Position numbers and translations under genes: made by a program. Positions 16,442 to 24,465 of a stretch of DNA of 57,716 nucleotides are shown in pieces (the first letter of the stretch is position 1; every line of letters starts with the position of its first letter). The notes under the pieces are model-generated. The model worked only from the letters and a program-made list of their open reading frames with translations. It made no database searches and was not told where the DNA came from. The DNA comes from Chitinophagales bacterium (lineage in GTDB: Bacteria > Bacteroidota > Bacteroidia > Chitinophagales > Saprospiraceae). Location of the stretch: contig JAKSDI010000290.1 of the NCBI GenBank assembly GCA_022360175.1, forward strand, positions 1 through 57,716, written 5' to 3'.

Positions 16442-18367
16442 TTATTTCAATGACTTATTGTTTTCCGTATAAAAGTCTCCAACTGTAATTGAATCATTCT
16501 GGTTTAGTTCCTCATCTACCATTGAAGTAGTCATTATTATTTGATGCCTTACACTAGAATTAGTAGATAGCTTATAAATAATCTTTTGAAAATTCTGACT
16601 ACGAATTTCTTCCATCCCTTTATCTTCAATATTGTCACAAAGAATAAACCTTGGGTATCTAAAAAATTTCTTCTCTAAACTTGAGAATAAAATCGAAAAT
16701 CTTACAGCATTTTTTAAAACAACATTTGAACTTGCAGAGAAATTAAATTTTTCATCTAGCCTAAATACATCGTGATAGAAGTCAATTTCAACGGACCTAG
16801 GGTCATTAAATTCTTCTTGTCTATTTAAATCTTTTTTTAGGATGTTTTTTGTAAATTCTTGTAGCTCTCGGAGGGCAATGTCAAGTCTTTTTTGTTGATT
16901 TAACTCTTTGGTATTAATCCTTAGCCTTATATCTTTTATTTCTTTTTCAAGTTCCTCAATATCACTTTTTAAATCGTTTATTAAATCTGCATATTTTCGT
17001 TGTTGAATTAAGTATTCGATCTCTCTTTCTTTACCGCCTTTTAAAATCAGTAACTCTTCTAGTTTTTCGTCTCTAGTAGGCATCGTTGATTCCACTGCAT
17101 TATTATATTCTTTCTGTTTTAAACGACCTAATTCAACCGTACTCCTCAAAGCTCGATCAAGGTCAGCTTTACGTTCTCGTTTCTTCTGTAATAATTTTTT
17201 TGATTCCCTTATCTGCAATTCGATTTCTTGCCGGATTTGTTGAGCTTTAGCATTAGCTCCTCCTTCCAACACGTTTTTACACAAATTGCAGATTTCATGG
17301 TTATCGTCTCCTGGAATATCTAAAGGGCTTAAACATTGTGGGCAAAATTTCAAGCTTAATTCCTCCAAATTATTAGATGTCACTATTGACTCTTCAATTG
17401 CTTTCAACTTATTTTCTAATGCCTCAATAAAATACTCCGAATCTACAATATCATTATTCAGTCTATTAACATCTATATTTTTTAATCTAAATTGATCTTT
17501 TATAATCTTAAGTTCTACTTGCAATTTTTCAATTTGCAGTGGAGTATTGCTACGTGTTTTGATCGAATTGATGTTCCTTATCTCCTCTAGTTTAATATTG
17601 ATTATACCAACTTCTTCTCCAAGTTTTGCCACTCTAGTTTCTATTTCATTCAAATTGACTTTAGTTTCAGTAAGACGAAAGGCTCTCAAAATATTTTTTA
17701 GTTGACTAGATTTTTCATCGTAATTCTTTGTAACAGCTTTTAAAAGAAGGCGATCTTCATATAAAGAATCATCATAGACTCCTAATAATAATTCCGATAT
17801 AGAGAGTCTTGTTAGAGGTAGGTCGAATCTTTCAAATCTAAAAAGATTTTGAGTTGGTGAATCTTGATCAATGTACAATAACCGCAATACTTGATGGATT
17901 GTAATTTTATTATCATCATCGCTGCGCACTTCTGGAAAGCCTAAAAGATCAAATATAACGCTAGAAAAGCTCTTTTGATTATCAGTTTGTCGATAAGGAA
18001 AAGTATTCCATCCTTCAGCTCTCGTTTTAGTGGCTTCGAAATAATTTCCCCAAAAAATACTTAATGGTCTTTGTTTTTTGTCTTTCTCAACAAGGCGACT
18101 TAGAGTTAGTACCGCATTGTTTATCTCAATCTCAGCTAATACCTCTCGACACCTCAAGGCATCTGAATTCCAATTAAAAAAATCTCCCCCTAATACATAA
18201 AAAATGAAATTAGAAATAGTAGATTTTCCTGTACTGTTCTTGCCACGAATTATATTAAGCCCTTCGTGAAATGATTCATCATATAGTACAGCTCCCTGGT
18301 GATTTAGTATCACTAATTTTCTAAGCATCAGGAATGGGTAATAATTATCGGTCATACTTATACTCAA
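16442..18367 (-). CDS. ABC-3C-type SMC-like ATPase with zinc hook
   Basis: A 641-aa ATPase: Walker A GKNSTGKST at 42-50, long coiled-coil arms (about 210-340 and 370-510), a Cys4 zinc hook between them (CPQC 342-345, CNLC 360-363) and a C-terminal lobe with a FILCDNIEDKG Walker-B/D-loop-like segment. This matches the ATPase of ABC-three-component systems, which belong to the Rad50/SMC branch and are predicted DNA-sensing conflict systems. Its start overlaps the upstream middle-component gene by 23 bp, and it is last in a four-gene operon. The assignment rests on architecture and gene order. Confidence 0.75.
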   Translation of the reverse strand: MSISMTDNYYPFLMLRKLVILNHQGAVLYDESFHEGLNIIRGKNSTGKSTISNFIFYVLGGDFFNWNSDALRCREVLAEIEINNAVLTLSRLVEKDKKQRPLSIFWGNYFEATKTRAEGWNTFPYRQTDNQKSFSSVIFDLLGFPEVRSDDDNKITIHQVLRLLYIDQDSPTQNLFRFERFDLPLTRLSISELLLGVYDDSLYEDRLLLKAVTKNYDEKSSQLKNILRAFRLTETKVNLNEIETRVAKLGEEVGIINIKLEEIRNINSIKTRSNTPLQIEKLQVELKIIKDQFRLKNIDVNRLNNDIVDSEYFIEALENKLKAIEESIVTSNNLEELSLKFCPQCLSPLDIPGDDNHEICNLCKNVLEGGANAKAQQIRQEIELQIRESKKLLQKKRERKADLDRALRSTVELGRLKQKEYNNAVESTMPTRDEKLEELLILKGGKEREIEYLIQQRKYADLINDLKSDIEELEKEIKDIRLRINTKELNQQKRLDIALRELQEFTKNILKKDLNRQEEFNDPRSVEIDFYHDVFRLDEKFNFSASSNVVLKNAVRFSILFSSLEKKFFRYPRFILCDNIEDKGMEEIRSQNFQKIIYKLSTNSSVRHQIIMTTSMVDEELNQNDSITVGDFYTENNKSLK

Positions 18368-18854
18368 TTAAACCTGTTCTCATTTTAAAGCCCTCATGGC
18401 CTAATAAAGGTAAATCGCCTAAAAATCTTGTAAGTAGTTTCAACGCATTTTCTTCCTTAAAATCAAGGTCATCCAAATAGCCTTCTAATTCTTCAGGAAT
18501 TCTGTCTAGATATATTTTTACAATCCTTTTTTCAAGTTCTACCGGATCAACAATGCCATATGAAGCTAGATTCTTCAATGCAGCTTCCTGATAGGGCTTC
18601 ATTCTGACAAATATTTTAGAAGCATCACTGAGTTCTTCATAAGGATTCGTATTCTCTTTGAACAGTCGCTTTAGTTTAACGAGATTGGAAGGAAACTTAA
18701 TCTGATTTGTAATTTCTCTTGGAAATAAGAAATAAAAATCCCAAATCCTTAATCTATCAACTTCAACTTCTGTCCACGACGAGGTGTACTTGAGTATTTT
18801 TAGAATTCTAAAAATACAATGCGACAAATCGAATGCAGGATGATAAGTCAGCAT
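18345..18854 (-). CDS. ABC-3C middle component
   Basis: A 169-aa, mostly helical protein between the GRD-motif gene and the SMC-like ATPase. Proteins of this size starting with a LTYHPAFDLSHCIFRILKIL-type segment and a winged-helix-like middle accompany ABC-3C ATPases and are called middle components (the type-5 family is the closest that I recall). It probably bridges the ATPase and the third, effector-like component. The start lies 6 bp after the preceding gene's stop. Confidence 0.66.
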   Translation of the reverse strand: MLTYHPAFDLSHCIFRILKILKYTSSWTEVEVDRLRIWDFYFLFPREITNQIKFPSNLVKLKRLFKENTNPYEELSDASKIFVRMKPYQEAALKNLASYGIVDPVELEKRIVKIYLDRIPEELEGYLDDLDFKEENALKLLTRFLGDLPLLGHEGFKMRTGLIEYKYDR

Positions 18855-18860
18855 ATTATT

Positions 18861-19415
18861 TTATTTAGTCCATTTCATATGACAGTTGCCAGTTAAATGA
18901 TATATCATACCATCAATATGTGCAGCCGTAAAGCCCATGGTATCTCCCTCTAAAGACTCTAGAATTGGATTAACAATTTTTTCAACGATGATTTCATTAA
19001 TCACGATGTCGTCTGCACCATTACATACTAAAGGATAAACAAACCTCATGTAATATGATTTTACTAAAGCTAGTAAATAAACGTTTATTTTCTGGGCAGA
19101 TTCAAAAAAAGTATACTTTGTAAGTATCATATTGTATTGTTCCTTGGTTTCCAAGGCATAGTCAATAATAGAGAGGCGACCACCTTCAGTTAATTTTTGC
19201 TCTATACCTTTTACTTCGGAGGTTGCTGGTGTTGTAAGCCTTTCTAAATCAGCTATAATATTTTGAATTGTAGCATTCTCCTTTTCTTCTTTTTCAAACA
19301 AGACAAATAGTTCTTTTAGTCTCGTATGAACCATTTTAGAGCGATTTATTTGATAAGTAGTGTTGTGTTGATCTCTACCTATATTATCGCCCAAATTATT
19401 CCTTTGATTAGTCAT
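18861..19415 (-). CDS. ABC-3C third component with N-terminal GDNIGRD tag
   Basis: A 184-aa protein. Residues 1-25 contain NLGDNIGRDQHN...YQIN, a short repeat-type tag. The remainder is helical (about 30-184), with the GMIYHLTGNCHMKW end typical of small proteins annotated as ABC-three-component. The start overlaps the upstream gene by 8 bp. The tag is repeated at the C-terminus of that upstream protein, so the two may join through it. The biochemical role is unknown. Confidence 0.62.
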   Translation of the reverse strand: MTNQRNNLGDNIGRDQHNTTYQINRSKMVHTRLKELFVLFEKEEKENATIQNIIADLERLTTPATSEVKGIEQKLTEGGRLSIIDYALETKEQYNMILTKYTFFESAQKINVYLLALVKSYYMRFVYPLVCNGADDIVINEIIVEKIVNPILESLEGDTMGFTAAHIDGMIYHLTGNCHMKWTK

Positions 19416-19776
19416 CAGAACGTATTATTTTATCCCTACCAATATTATCGCCATGTATGTTGTACTGATTAACAGTTATCTCAGTAGGAGTTTCTCCAGC
19501 ATCTTGAGCCCTCTCAATTAAAGTAGATAGTTGAGACGCAAACTCAGAATCATTCTTTGCCTTTCTCTTTATTCTTAATTTCATTTCAGTTTGCATGTCT
19601 TTATCTTCTGGATTTTTTTCAAACTGGTTAATCAGTTCTTTATCCTCCTTTATGAAAATAGGCTTAATCCAATTCCAAATAGCATTAGACATTTCATCAG
19701 AAGCTGCTTTTCCTCCTTTTGAACTCTTAACAGAACTGATTATATAGCCTATTGCAGCAACAGCTAAGCTTTCCAT
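19408..19776 (-). CDS. Small operon-leading protein with C-terminal GDNIGRD tag
   Basis: A 122-aa protein with a hydrophobic, glycine-containing N-terminal helix (1-25), a charged helical middle and a C-terminal NQYNIHGDNIGRDKII tag. Similar N-terminal helices followed by such tags occur in small proteins associated with bacterial conflict effectors. It is the first gene of the ABC-3C operon. It may be the membrane-directed effector or an adaptor. This is inference from position and hydrophobicity. Confidence 0.55.
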   Translation of the reverse strand: MESLAVAAIGYIISSVKSSKGGKAASDEMSNAIWNWIKPIFIKEDKELINQFEKNPEDKDMQTEMKLRIKRKAKNDSEFASQLSTLIERAQDAGETPTEITVNQYNIHGDNIGRDKIIRSDD

Positions 19777-19972
19777 TTTTTATCGTTTTGGTGCTAAAAT
19801 ATTACATTCTTCAGAAAGTTTATCAACAACAGTTTGAAGCTATAATGTTAACAATTATTATTGAAAATTGGCAACTACCTTCATTTGTTCCATGTTTTTC
19901 TCAGATGGATGTAAGCTCCGTGTTACAAGATTATATTGGGTGAAAGAGTACTTGTAGTTGCTCAATCTTTTT

Positions 19973-21226
19973 TTAATTCCTTTCTTTCTTATCTCTTAAA
20001 ATCTCATAAAACAGGTATCTCAAATACTCCTTAACCTCTAAGTCTGTTACAATCTCATCTATTTTTCCCATTAAAATCAACAGCTCATTTATCTTATGAA
20101 TTTTGACATCAAGTGTTTCTTTTATCTTGGGTTTAAATTGGGATAGTTCTTTATTTTGAGATGATTCAATTTTCCTCAAGAGAAAAAATCTTAAATGATC
20201 TGGATTTTTAACATTATTCAGTTCTATTATATCCCTTTTCATTTCTTTTTCAGCTTCTTCAATAAAACGGGAAAGCCCTTCTAGTTGCTCGATAACTGTT
20301 GAGGGTAAGAAATTATGTCTTATCGAAATCAACTTAGTTTCTATTCTCTTTGGTTTCAAAAATATATTCATTTGGTTTTTACCATCTTCTGTTTGTAAAG
20401 TAAACAGGCCTGAAAATTTAAAAGCTTCTCTTTTTATTTCATCATTAGACATTTCCAGAACAAAACTTAACTTTCCTATATTTGGGATATTGGAAGCATT
20501 ATCTTTTTGGAAATAGACCCGTATAAAAGATTCGCTATATTCACATCGACTTATTTCAAAATGATAGCCTGTGTTTTTTATCGTATGGTACAGTGCTACA
20601 ATAGTAACAAAAAGTGAGAATCTGATATTGTAATCATAGTATTGTGACGTTGAAGTAATGGCTCGAACATAATACTCTCCTTCTTTATCTTGAAGTAATC
20701 GAAAGTTCTTAATATGAGAATCCGAATCTTCGTATTTTTTGTTCAAGTATTCGATGTTCTCTTGAAGAAGGCCAAAATGTCCTTCAGAAATACAAAAATT
20801 AGCAAACTTGTCCATTTTATAAAAACCTTCAAAATACTCTCTTTTCGCGCTATAAACTGTTTGAGCATCTACAAAGGTCATTCCAATATCACTTGCATCA
20901 TTGAACCTCAATCTAACTGTATTTCCATCAATAGTTTGAATACAAGTTACATTAGAGATGTGTGATTTTAAATCTATTTTTTTGAACTCTCTATCTCTGG
21001 ATATAATTGATTTTATTACTGTTCTTAGACCTGCAATAGCAATAGTTTCGTTTTCTATTCCTTCAAAATCGAATAATTCTATCAAGTCTTCTTCAAATTC
21101 ACTCTCCTCTATCAACTCTAAACACCCGGATAATCTTACTAATGTTTTATCTTCAGATAACTCTTGAAAACCTAGATAATCTTTGTAGAATTTTCTCATC
21201 TTTTTTATTTTGTTGATGACTATCAA
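19973..21226 (-). CDS. Hypothetical 417-aa protein in the defence island
   Basis: No family recognised. The protein is soluble, acidic in the first 70 residues, beta-rich in the middle (about 90-260) and helical at the end (about 300-417, with many Lys/Glu heptad-like stretches). The start used is the ATG at 21224-21226 (MIVINKIKKMRKFYK). A second Met at residue 10 is an alternative. It lies upstream of the ABC-3C operon on the same strand with a 196-bp gap and could be its accessory gene or a separate cargo gene. Confidence 0.55.
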   Translation of the reverse strand: MIVINKIKKMRKFYKDYLGFQELSEDKTLVRLSGCLELIEESEFEEDLIELFDFEGIENETIAIAGLRTVIKSIISRDREFKKIDLKSHISNVTCIQTIDGNTVRLRFNDASDIGMTFVDAQTVYSAKREYFEGFYKMDKFANFCISEGHFGLLQENIEYLNKKYEDSDSHIKNFRLLQDKEGEYYVRAITSTSQYYDYNIRFSLFVTIVALYHTIKNTGYHFEISRCEYSESFIRVYFQKDNASNIPNIGKLSFVLEMSNDEIKREAFKFSGLFTLQTEDGKNQMNIFLKPKRIETKLISIRHNFLPSTVIEQLEGLSRFIEEAEKEMKRDIIELNNVKNPDHLRFFLLRKIESSQNKELSQFKPKIKETLDVKIHKINELLILMGKIDEIVTDLEVKEYLRYLFYEILRDKKERN

Positions 21227-21276
21227 TGATATTTTACACTCTGTTCATATGTAAATAAGAGCTGAGGACATCCTGT

Positions 21277-21296
21277 TTCCAATACTCACATTGTAT
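21277..21296 (+). repeat. 20-bp repeat flanking the ABC-3C block (right copy)
   Basis: Second copy of the word at 16404-16423, 51 bp upstream of the 417-aa gene. The rest of the 21227-21409 gap shows no gene. Confidence 0.55.
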
Positions 21297-21409
21297 GAAA
21301 ACTTACACTGATATATGATGCCTAGATACAATCTCGGCATAGCGATTTGGGCTTGGAATTCCATATAGCGTAGCTTTCTGGAACACCACGGGCAATGAGG
21401 ATTTGTTGA

Positions 21410-21880
21410 CTATATTTTGTATTTGAATCCAAGGCTTGCACTATACAAATAATCATCAGATTTGAAACGAAATTCTTTTATAAGAAATTCGTCATACAGA
21501 CCTGGGGCAGTTGTTGTATCTACTTCAATTTTACAGCTTAAAAAAACTGTTACTCCTTGAACTTCAAAGTCTATTTTCTTAATATTGTCATCATCAATAT
21601 AGGTTTCCTTGATTATAACTCTTTTCCAATCGTAAGGATTAGGACTCCCTGTGTTCAATTCATATCTTGATATAGTAACTTTATGTCCTGTGTACCCCGT
21701 ATACACTTTTACTAAATCTGTTATAATAGAAATTGAGACTTCTTGTTTTGTACCTATACTGCTTTCAAGCATAAATGGTAGTTCAAAACAAATTCCAGAG
21801 TAATTAGCATTTCCAAAAGTTCCAGGTTGGTCTCCCATATGGACGTTACCTTGCCAAAGTAATTCAGATGTTTTTTTCAT
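21410..21880 (-). CDS. Hypothetical 156-aa beta-rich protein
   Basis: No family recognised. The sequence is dominated by alternating hydrophobic/polar stretches (predicted beta strands) and has no signal peptide, membrane segment or catalytic motif that I can see. It follows the DUF3238-like gene by 38 bp on the same strand, so the two are probably one operon and may be functional partners. Confidence 0.5.
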   Translation of the reverse strand: MKKTSELLWQGNVHMGDQPGTFGNANYSGICFELPFMLESSIGTKQEVSISIITDLVKVYTGYTGHKVTISRYELNTGSPNPYDWKRVIIKETYIDDDNIKKIDFEVQGVTVFLSCKIEVDTTTAPGLYDEFLIKEFRFKSDDYLYSASLGFKYKI

Positions 21881-21918
21881 TTTGTTTAAAAGTTATTTAT
21901 TTAATCAGTTTTTTCGGT

Positions 21919-22557
21919 TTAGAACTCAACGTTATAAGAAACATTCTTTGTTGGTCCTCCCCATAAGTCCCATGGGTTTTTACCTGGGGAAGGCTCAATA
22001 TTGAATATTCTTTTTGCATGATGTCTATTTGTTTTGGCATACATTTCAAATGCAGGGAATGGTTCTACAACACCTGATACCTCAATTGAAACCTTACTTC
22101 TTGATTCATTTAGTATTAATTTCATCCCAATGTTCCAATCAATATCTGGTGAGCCAGAAATACATGGATTATTTGCGGAGCCAACAAATCTTCCTGTAAT
22201 TATGTAATTACCATCAATACAATATTCAAGAAAGTTTCTAATTCTTAAATTAGAACTATCTCCAATTTTTTGGCAAATAATTTTACCTGTAACCGCATTA
22301 ATTTCAGATGTTCTACTGCATCTAGCAGAATGGTTTAGTTCAACTCCAAATCCCGAAAAATCTAATGTTAATACACTTTGCATTCTCGCCTTTGTATTTA
22401 CATCAAAATCAAAACTTCTATTATCTGTTAAAAAAAGTGTACTCGTTGGACCCTTAATCGCAGTTTGCCCTTTAAAATCGCCAGTTGAAATTGTTATATT
22501 ATCAGATACGTTTACTGGGATAAATGCATTAATCCATACTTTAACAAGATTTATCAT
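21919..22557 (-). CDS. DUF3238-like protein
   Basis: A 212-aa protein starting LVKVWINAFIPVN, with a TDNRSFDFDVNTKARMQSVL block and a C-terminal EVSGVVEPFPAFEMY block. These three blocks resemble the DUF3238 family, small beta-rich proteins of unknown role. There is no signal peptide. It is first of a two-gene leftward unit within the island. The assignment was made from memory of the family pattern, so moderate confidence only. Confidence 0.55.
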   Translation of the reverse strand: MINLVKVWINAFIPVNVSDNITISTGDFKGQTAIKGPTSTLFLTDNRSFDFDVNTKARMQSVLTLDFSGFGVELNHSARCSRTSEINAVTGKIICQKIGDSSNLRIRNFLEYCIDGNYIITGRFVGSANNPCISGSPDIDWNIGMKLILNESRSKVSIEVSGVVEPFPAFEMYAKTNRHHAKRIFNIEPSPGKNPWDLWGGPTKNVSYNVEF

Positions 22558-22674
22558 TTATTGGATATTTTGATGCTTCTAATCTTATTGAACCTAACTT
22601 GCCTATACACGCATTGTGTGTATATCCTGCTACGTATATTTTCCATATCTCCTCATATGCAAACATCATCACTA

Positions 22675-22902
22675 CTACTCAACGACAGTATACACATGTG
22701 AAATCAATTTGATCTTACTCCAACTAAGACCTTTTTTAATTGACCCTAAGACTTCATATTCAGAAAGAGGAGTACTATCTGTGAATATGTATATACCATG
22801 ATGTTTATTCACTTCAGCAGAAGCTTTCGTTACTTCATAATTGCCTTGATAGGTCATAGATGAAAACAAACCTATTACTATAATGAAAAGAGCATTTCTC
22901 AT
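22675..22902 (-). CDS. Short exported protein of unknown function
   Basis: A 75-aa protein with a signal peptide (1-20) followed by a GIYIFTDSTPLSEYEVLGSI segment. That segment is reminiscent of short Bacteroidota periplasmic proteins that occur as isolated genes. The family is not established. It may be the truncated N-terminal part of a longer protein. Downstream, at 22604-22624, TATACAC...GTGTATA forms an inverted repeat that could act as a terminator. Confidence 0.45.
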   Translation of the reverse strand: MRNALFIIVIGLFSSMTYQGNYEVTKASAEVNKHHGIYIFTDSTPLSEYEVLGSIKKGLSWSKIKLISHVYTVVE

Positions 22903-23010
22903 AATTTAATATCCTTTAAAGTTTACAATGCAATCTAAGCCTACATAGGTGTAGGTCAATACAATTCCCCGTATTGGTTTTAAACTCTGTAGATATTAGT
23001 TATAATTCGC

Positions 23011-23364
23011 TTAGCTGATGCCCCATTTTTTAGCGAGGTCGGGTTCCTCTGTTTTTATTCTATCCTCCAGTGTACGGTATTGCTTCTCTATCCGTACCAG
23101 GAGGTTTAAAAGATTGTCTACGGTTTGTTCTTCAGTTTTACTTCTTTCTACTGGTTTTGTTGCACCTCCCTTAGATAAATCTGTATAAACGAAGTCATCA
23201 AGATTAACCTCAAATAGCTCTGCCATTTTCAGGAATCCTTCTAACCTAGGGGAAGAAGTTTCATTTTCGTAAGCACTTACCATATTTCGACCAACCCCCA
23301 ATTGATCTGCAAGATCAGCTTGATAAATTTTTTATGATCGCCTTAAGTGCTTAATATTCAGATC
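23011..23364 (-). pseudogene. XRE-family regulator interrupted by a nonsense codon
   Basis: The intact frame (from a TTG at 23301) encodes the second half of an HTH_3 domain (GVGRNMVSAYENETSSPRL) and a helical tail. The same frame continues upstream as KIYQADLADQL, then a TAA at 23332-23334, then NIKHLRRS before losing similarity. Together these form a normal XRE helix-turn-helix start with one in-frame stop and no ATG. It sits next to the island's tRNA end, where an integrase or its regulator would be expected, and is probably inactive. Confidence 0.65.
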
Positions 23365-23397
23365 TAAGCATATGCAGGTAAACAGTTTACTCAAATT

Positions 23398-23528
23398 AAA
23401 GTACAAAATACACAATTAAGCCCAATTATTCACAATGTTGTCAATACTGAAAGTAGGAGAAGTATACAAAAAGAGCCTATTTCTGCTGAAATAGACTCAA
23501 TTTGTAGTTATTAATATGCTCTTTCTAG
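23398..23528 (-). repeat. tRNA-Arg-adjacent repeat (inverted partner of 32603-32730)
   Basis: Read outward from the tRNA 3' end, this stretch aligns without gaps to the sequence after tRNA-Arg(CCG) at 32603-32730. I count about 20 differences in 128 positions. It includes a terminator hairpin and the TTGACAACATTGTG ... TTAATTGTGTATTTTG block. Confidence 0.8.
23466..23498 (-). terminator. Intrinsic terminator downstream of tRNA-Arg(CCU)
   Basis: On the minus strand GAGTCTATTTC and GAAATAGGCTC form the stem and TTTTT follows. The equivalent hairpin exists after the second tRNA-Arg. Confidence 0.75.
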
Positions 23529-23600
23529 TGACCCCGCCAGGACTCGAACCTGGATCTAGAGTTTAGGAAACTCCTATTCTATCCCTTGAACTACGGGGTC
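23529..23600 (-). tRNA. tRNA-Arg (anticodon CCU)
   Basis: A 72-nt gene with a GACCCCG/CGGGGTC acceptor stem, a GTTCAAGGGATAGAAT D arm, anticodon arm GGAGT-TTCCTAA-ACTCT giving CCU (reads AGG), a CAGGTTCGAGTCCTG T arm and discriminator A. CCA is not encoded. Its 3' end is the attachment site of the island to the left. Confidence 0.95.
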
Positions 23601-23685
23601 ATTAAAGATGAAGTATAATGTACTTTAAAAGAGGACGACAAATATACTACTTTTGGAGGGAATTAGAACTCCAAAAATAGTAAGT

Positions 23686-24390
23686 ATGCCATATACGCTG
23701 GAAATTTGTTGTGACTCCATTCAATCAGCTTTGTATGCACAGGAAGCGGGAGCTGATAGGATAGAGCTTTGCGATAATCTAAAAGAAGGAGGCACTACTC
23801 CGAGTGCTGCCAAAATAAAACTCCTGAAACAATATTTGACCATTCCTGTAGCGGTATTGATCCGCCCCCGTCCGGGAGATTTTTGTTATACACCCTATGA
23901 GATGGAAGTGATGCTGGAGAATATTCATATAGCCAAAAGTTTTGGAGCAGATGCGATCGTGTCGGGAGCACTGACGGAAAAAATGGATATTCATATTGAA
24001 CAAACGACTCGCCTGATAGAAGCAGCTAAGCCTTTACCTTTTGTTTTTCATAAAGCCTATGATGTGTGCCGGAGGTCTATGGAAGCTTTAGAACAACTGG
24101 TCCAGATGGGAGTAGAGCGCATATTGACTTCCGGGCAGAAAGCAACGGCATTGGAAGGTATGTTATTATTGAAAGAGCTGGTTGCTGCAGCAAATGGGCG
24201 TATAGAGATTATGGCAGGAGGGGGAGTGCGCCCCGCAAACCTTTCAGCCATTCTTCAGGTGCCAGGTTTATGTGATATACACTCAGCCGCAAAGAAATGG
24301 CATTATAGCAGTGTACAGGAAAATGAAAGCTGGTATGAAGTAGATAAAAAAATGGTAGAAGAGATGAAGTTACTGTTAAGTAGAGGGTGA
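23686..24390 (+). CDS. cutC: CutC family protein
   Basis: A 234-aa TIM-barrel protein of the CutC (copper homeostasis/PF03932) family. Landmarks are EICCDS at the start, AGADRIELCDNLKEGG, IRPRPGDFCYT, FHKAYDV and the C-terminal MAGGGVRPANL and DIHSAAK blocks. The start at the ATG 23686 (MPYTLEICCDS) fits the family. The longer frame from a TTG at 23653 adds a non-conserved extension. It stands alone on backbone just right of the tRNA. The link of the family to copper is debated. Confidence 0.92.
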   Translation: MPYTLEICCDSIQSALYAQEAGADRIELCDNLKEGGTTPSAAKIKLLKQYLTIPVAVLIRPRPGDFCYTPYEMEVMLENIHIAKSFGADAIVSGALTEKMDIHIEQTTRLIEAAKPLPFVFHKAYDVCRRSMEALEQLVQMGVERILTSGQKATALEGMLLLKELVAAANGRIEIMAGGGVRPANLSAILQVPGLCDIHSAAKKWHYSSVQENESWYEVDKKMVEEMKLLLSRG

Positions 24391-24465
24391 TATTTGTGTA
24401 TACTTACTTAAAAATAGTATTTGTACATTTGCCGAAAAGTAACTTACTTTGATAAATAATAGCCC

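Larger units (their letters stand above)
12491..23528. mobile_element. Genomic island inserted in tRNA-Arg(CCU), integrase lost
   Basis: The 22 bp at 12491-12512 exactly repeat, in the same orientation, the 3' end of the tRNA-Arg gene (23528-23549). The 11 kb between them are more AT-rich than the flanks and carry defence-type genes, unknowns and an endolysin. This is the standard footprint of integration at a tRNA 3' end. No recombinase gene remains. The XRE gene next to the tRNA is broken. The content therefore looks like a stranded, decayed element. Confidence 0.75.
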
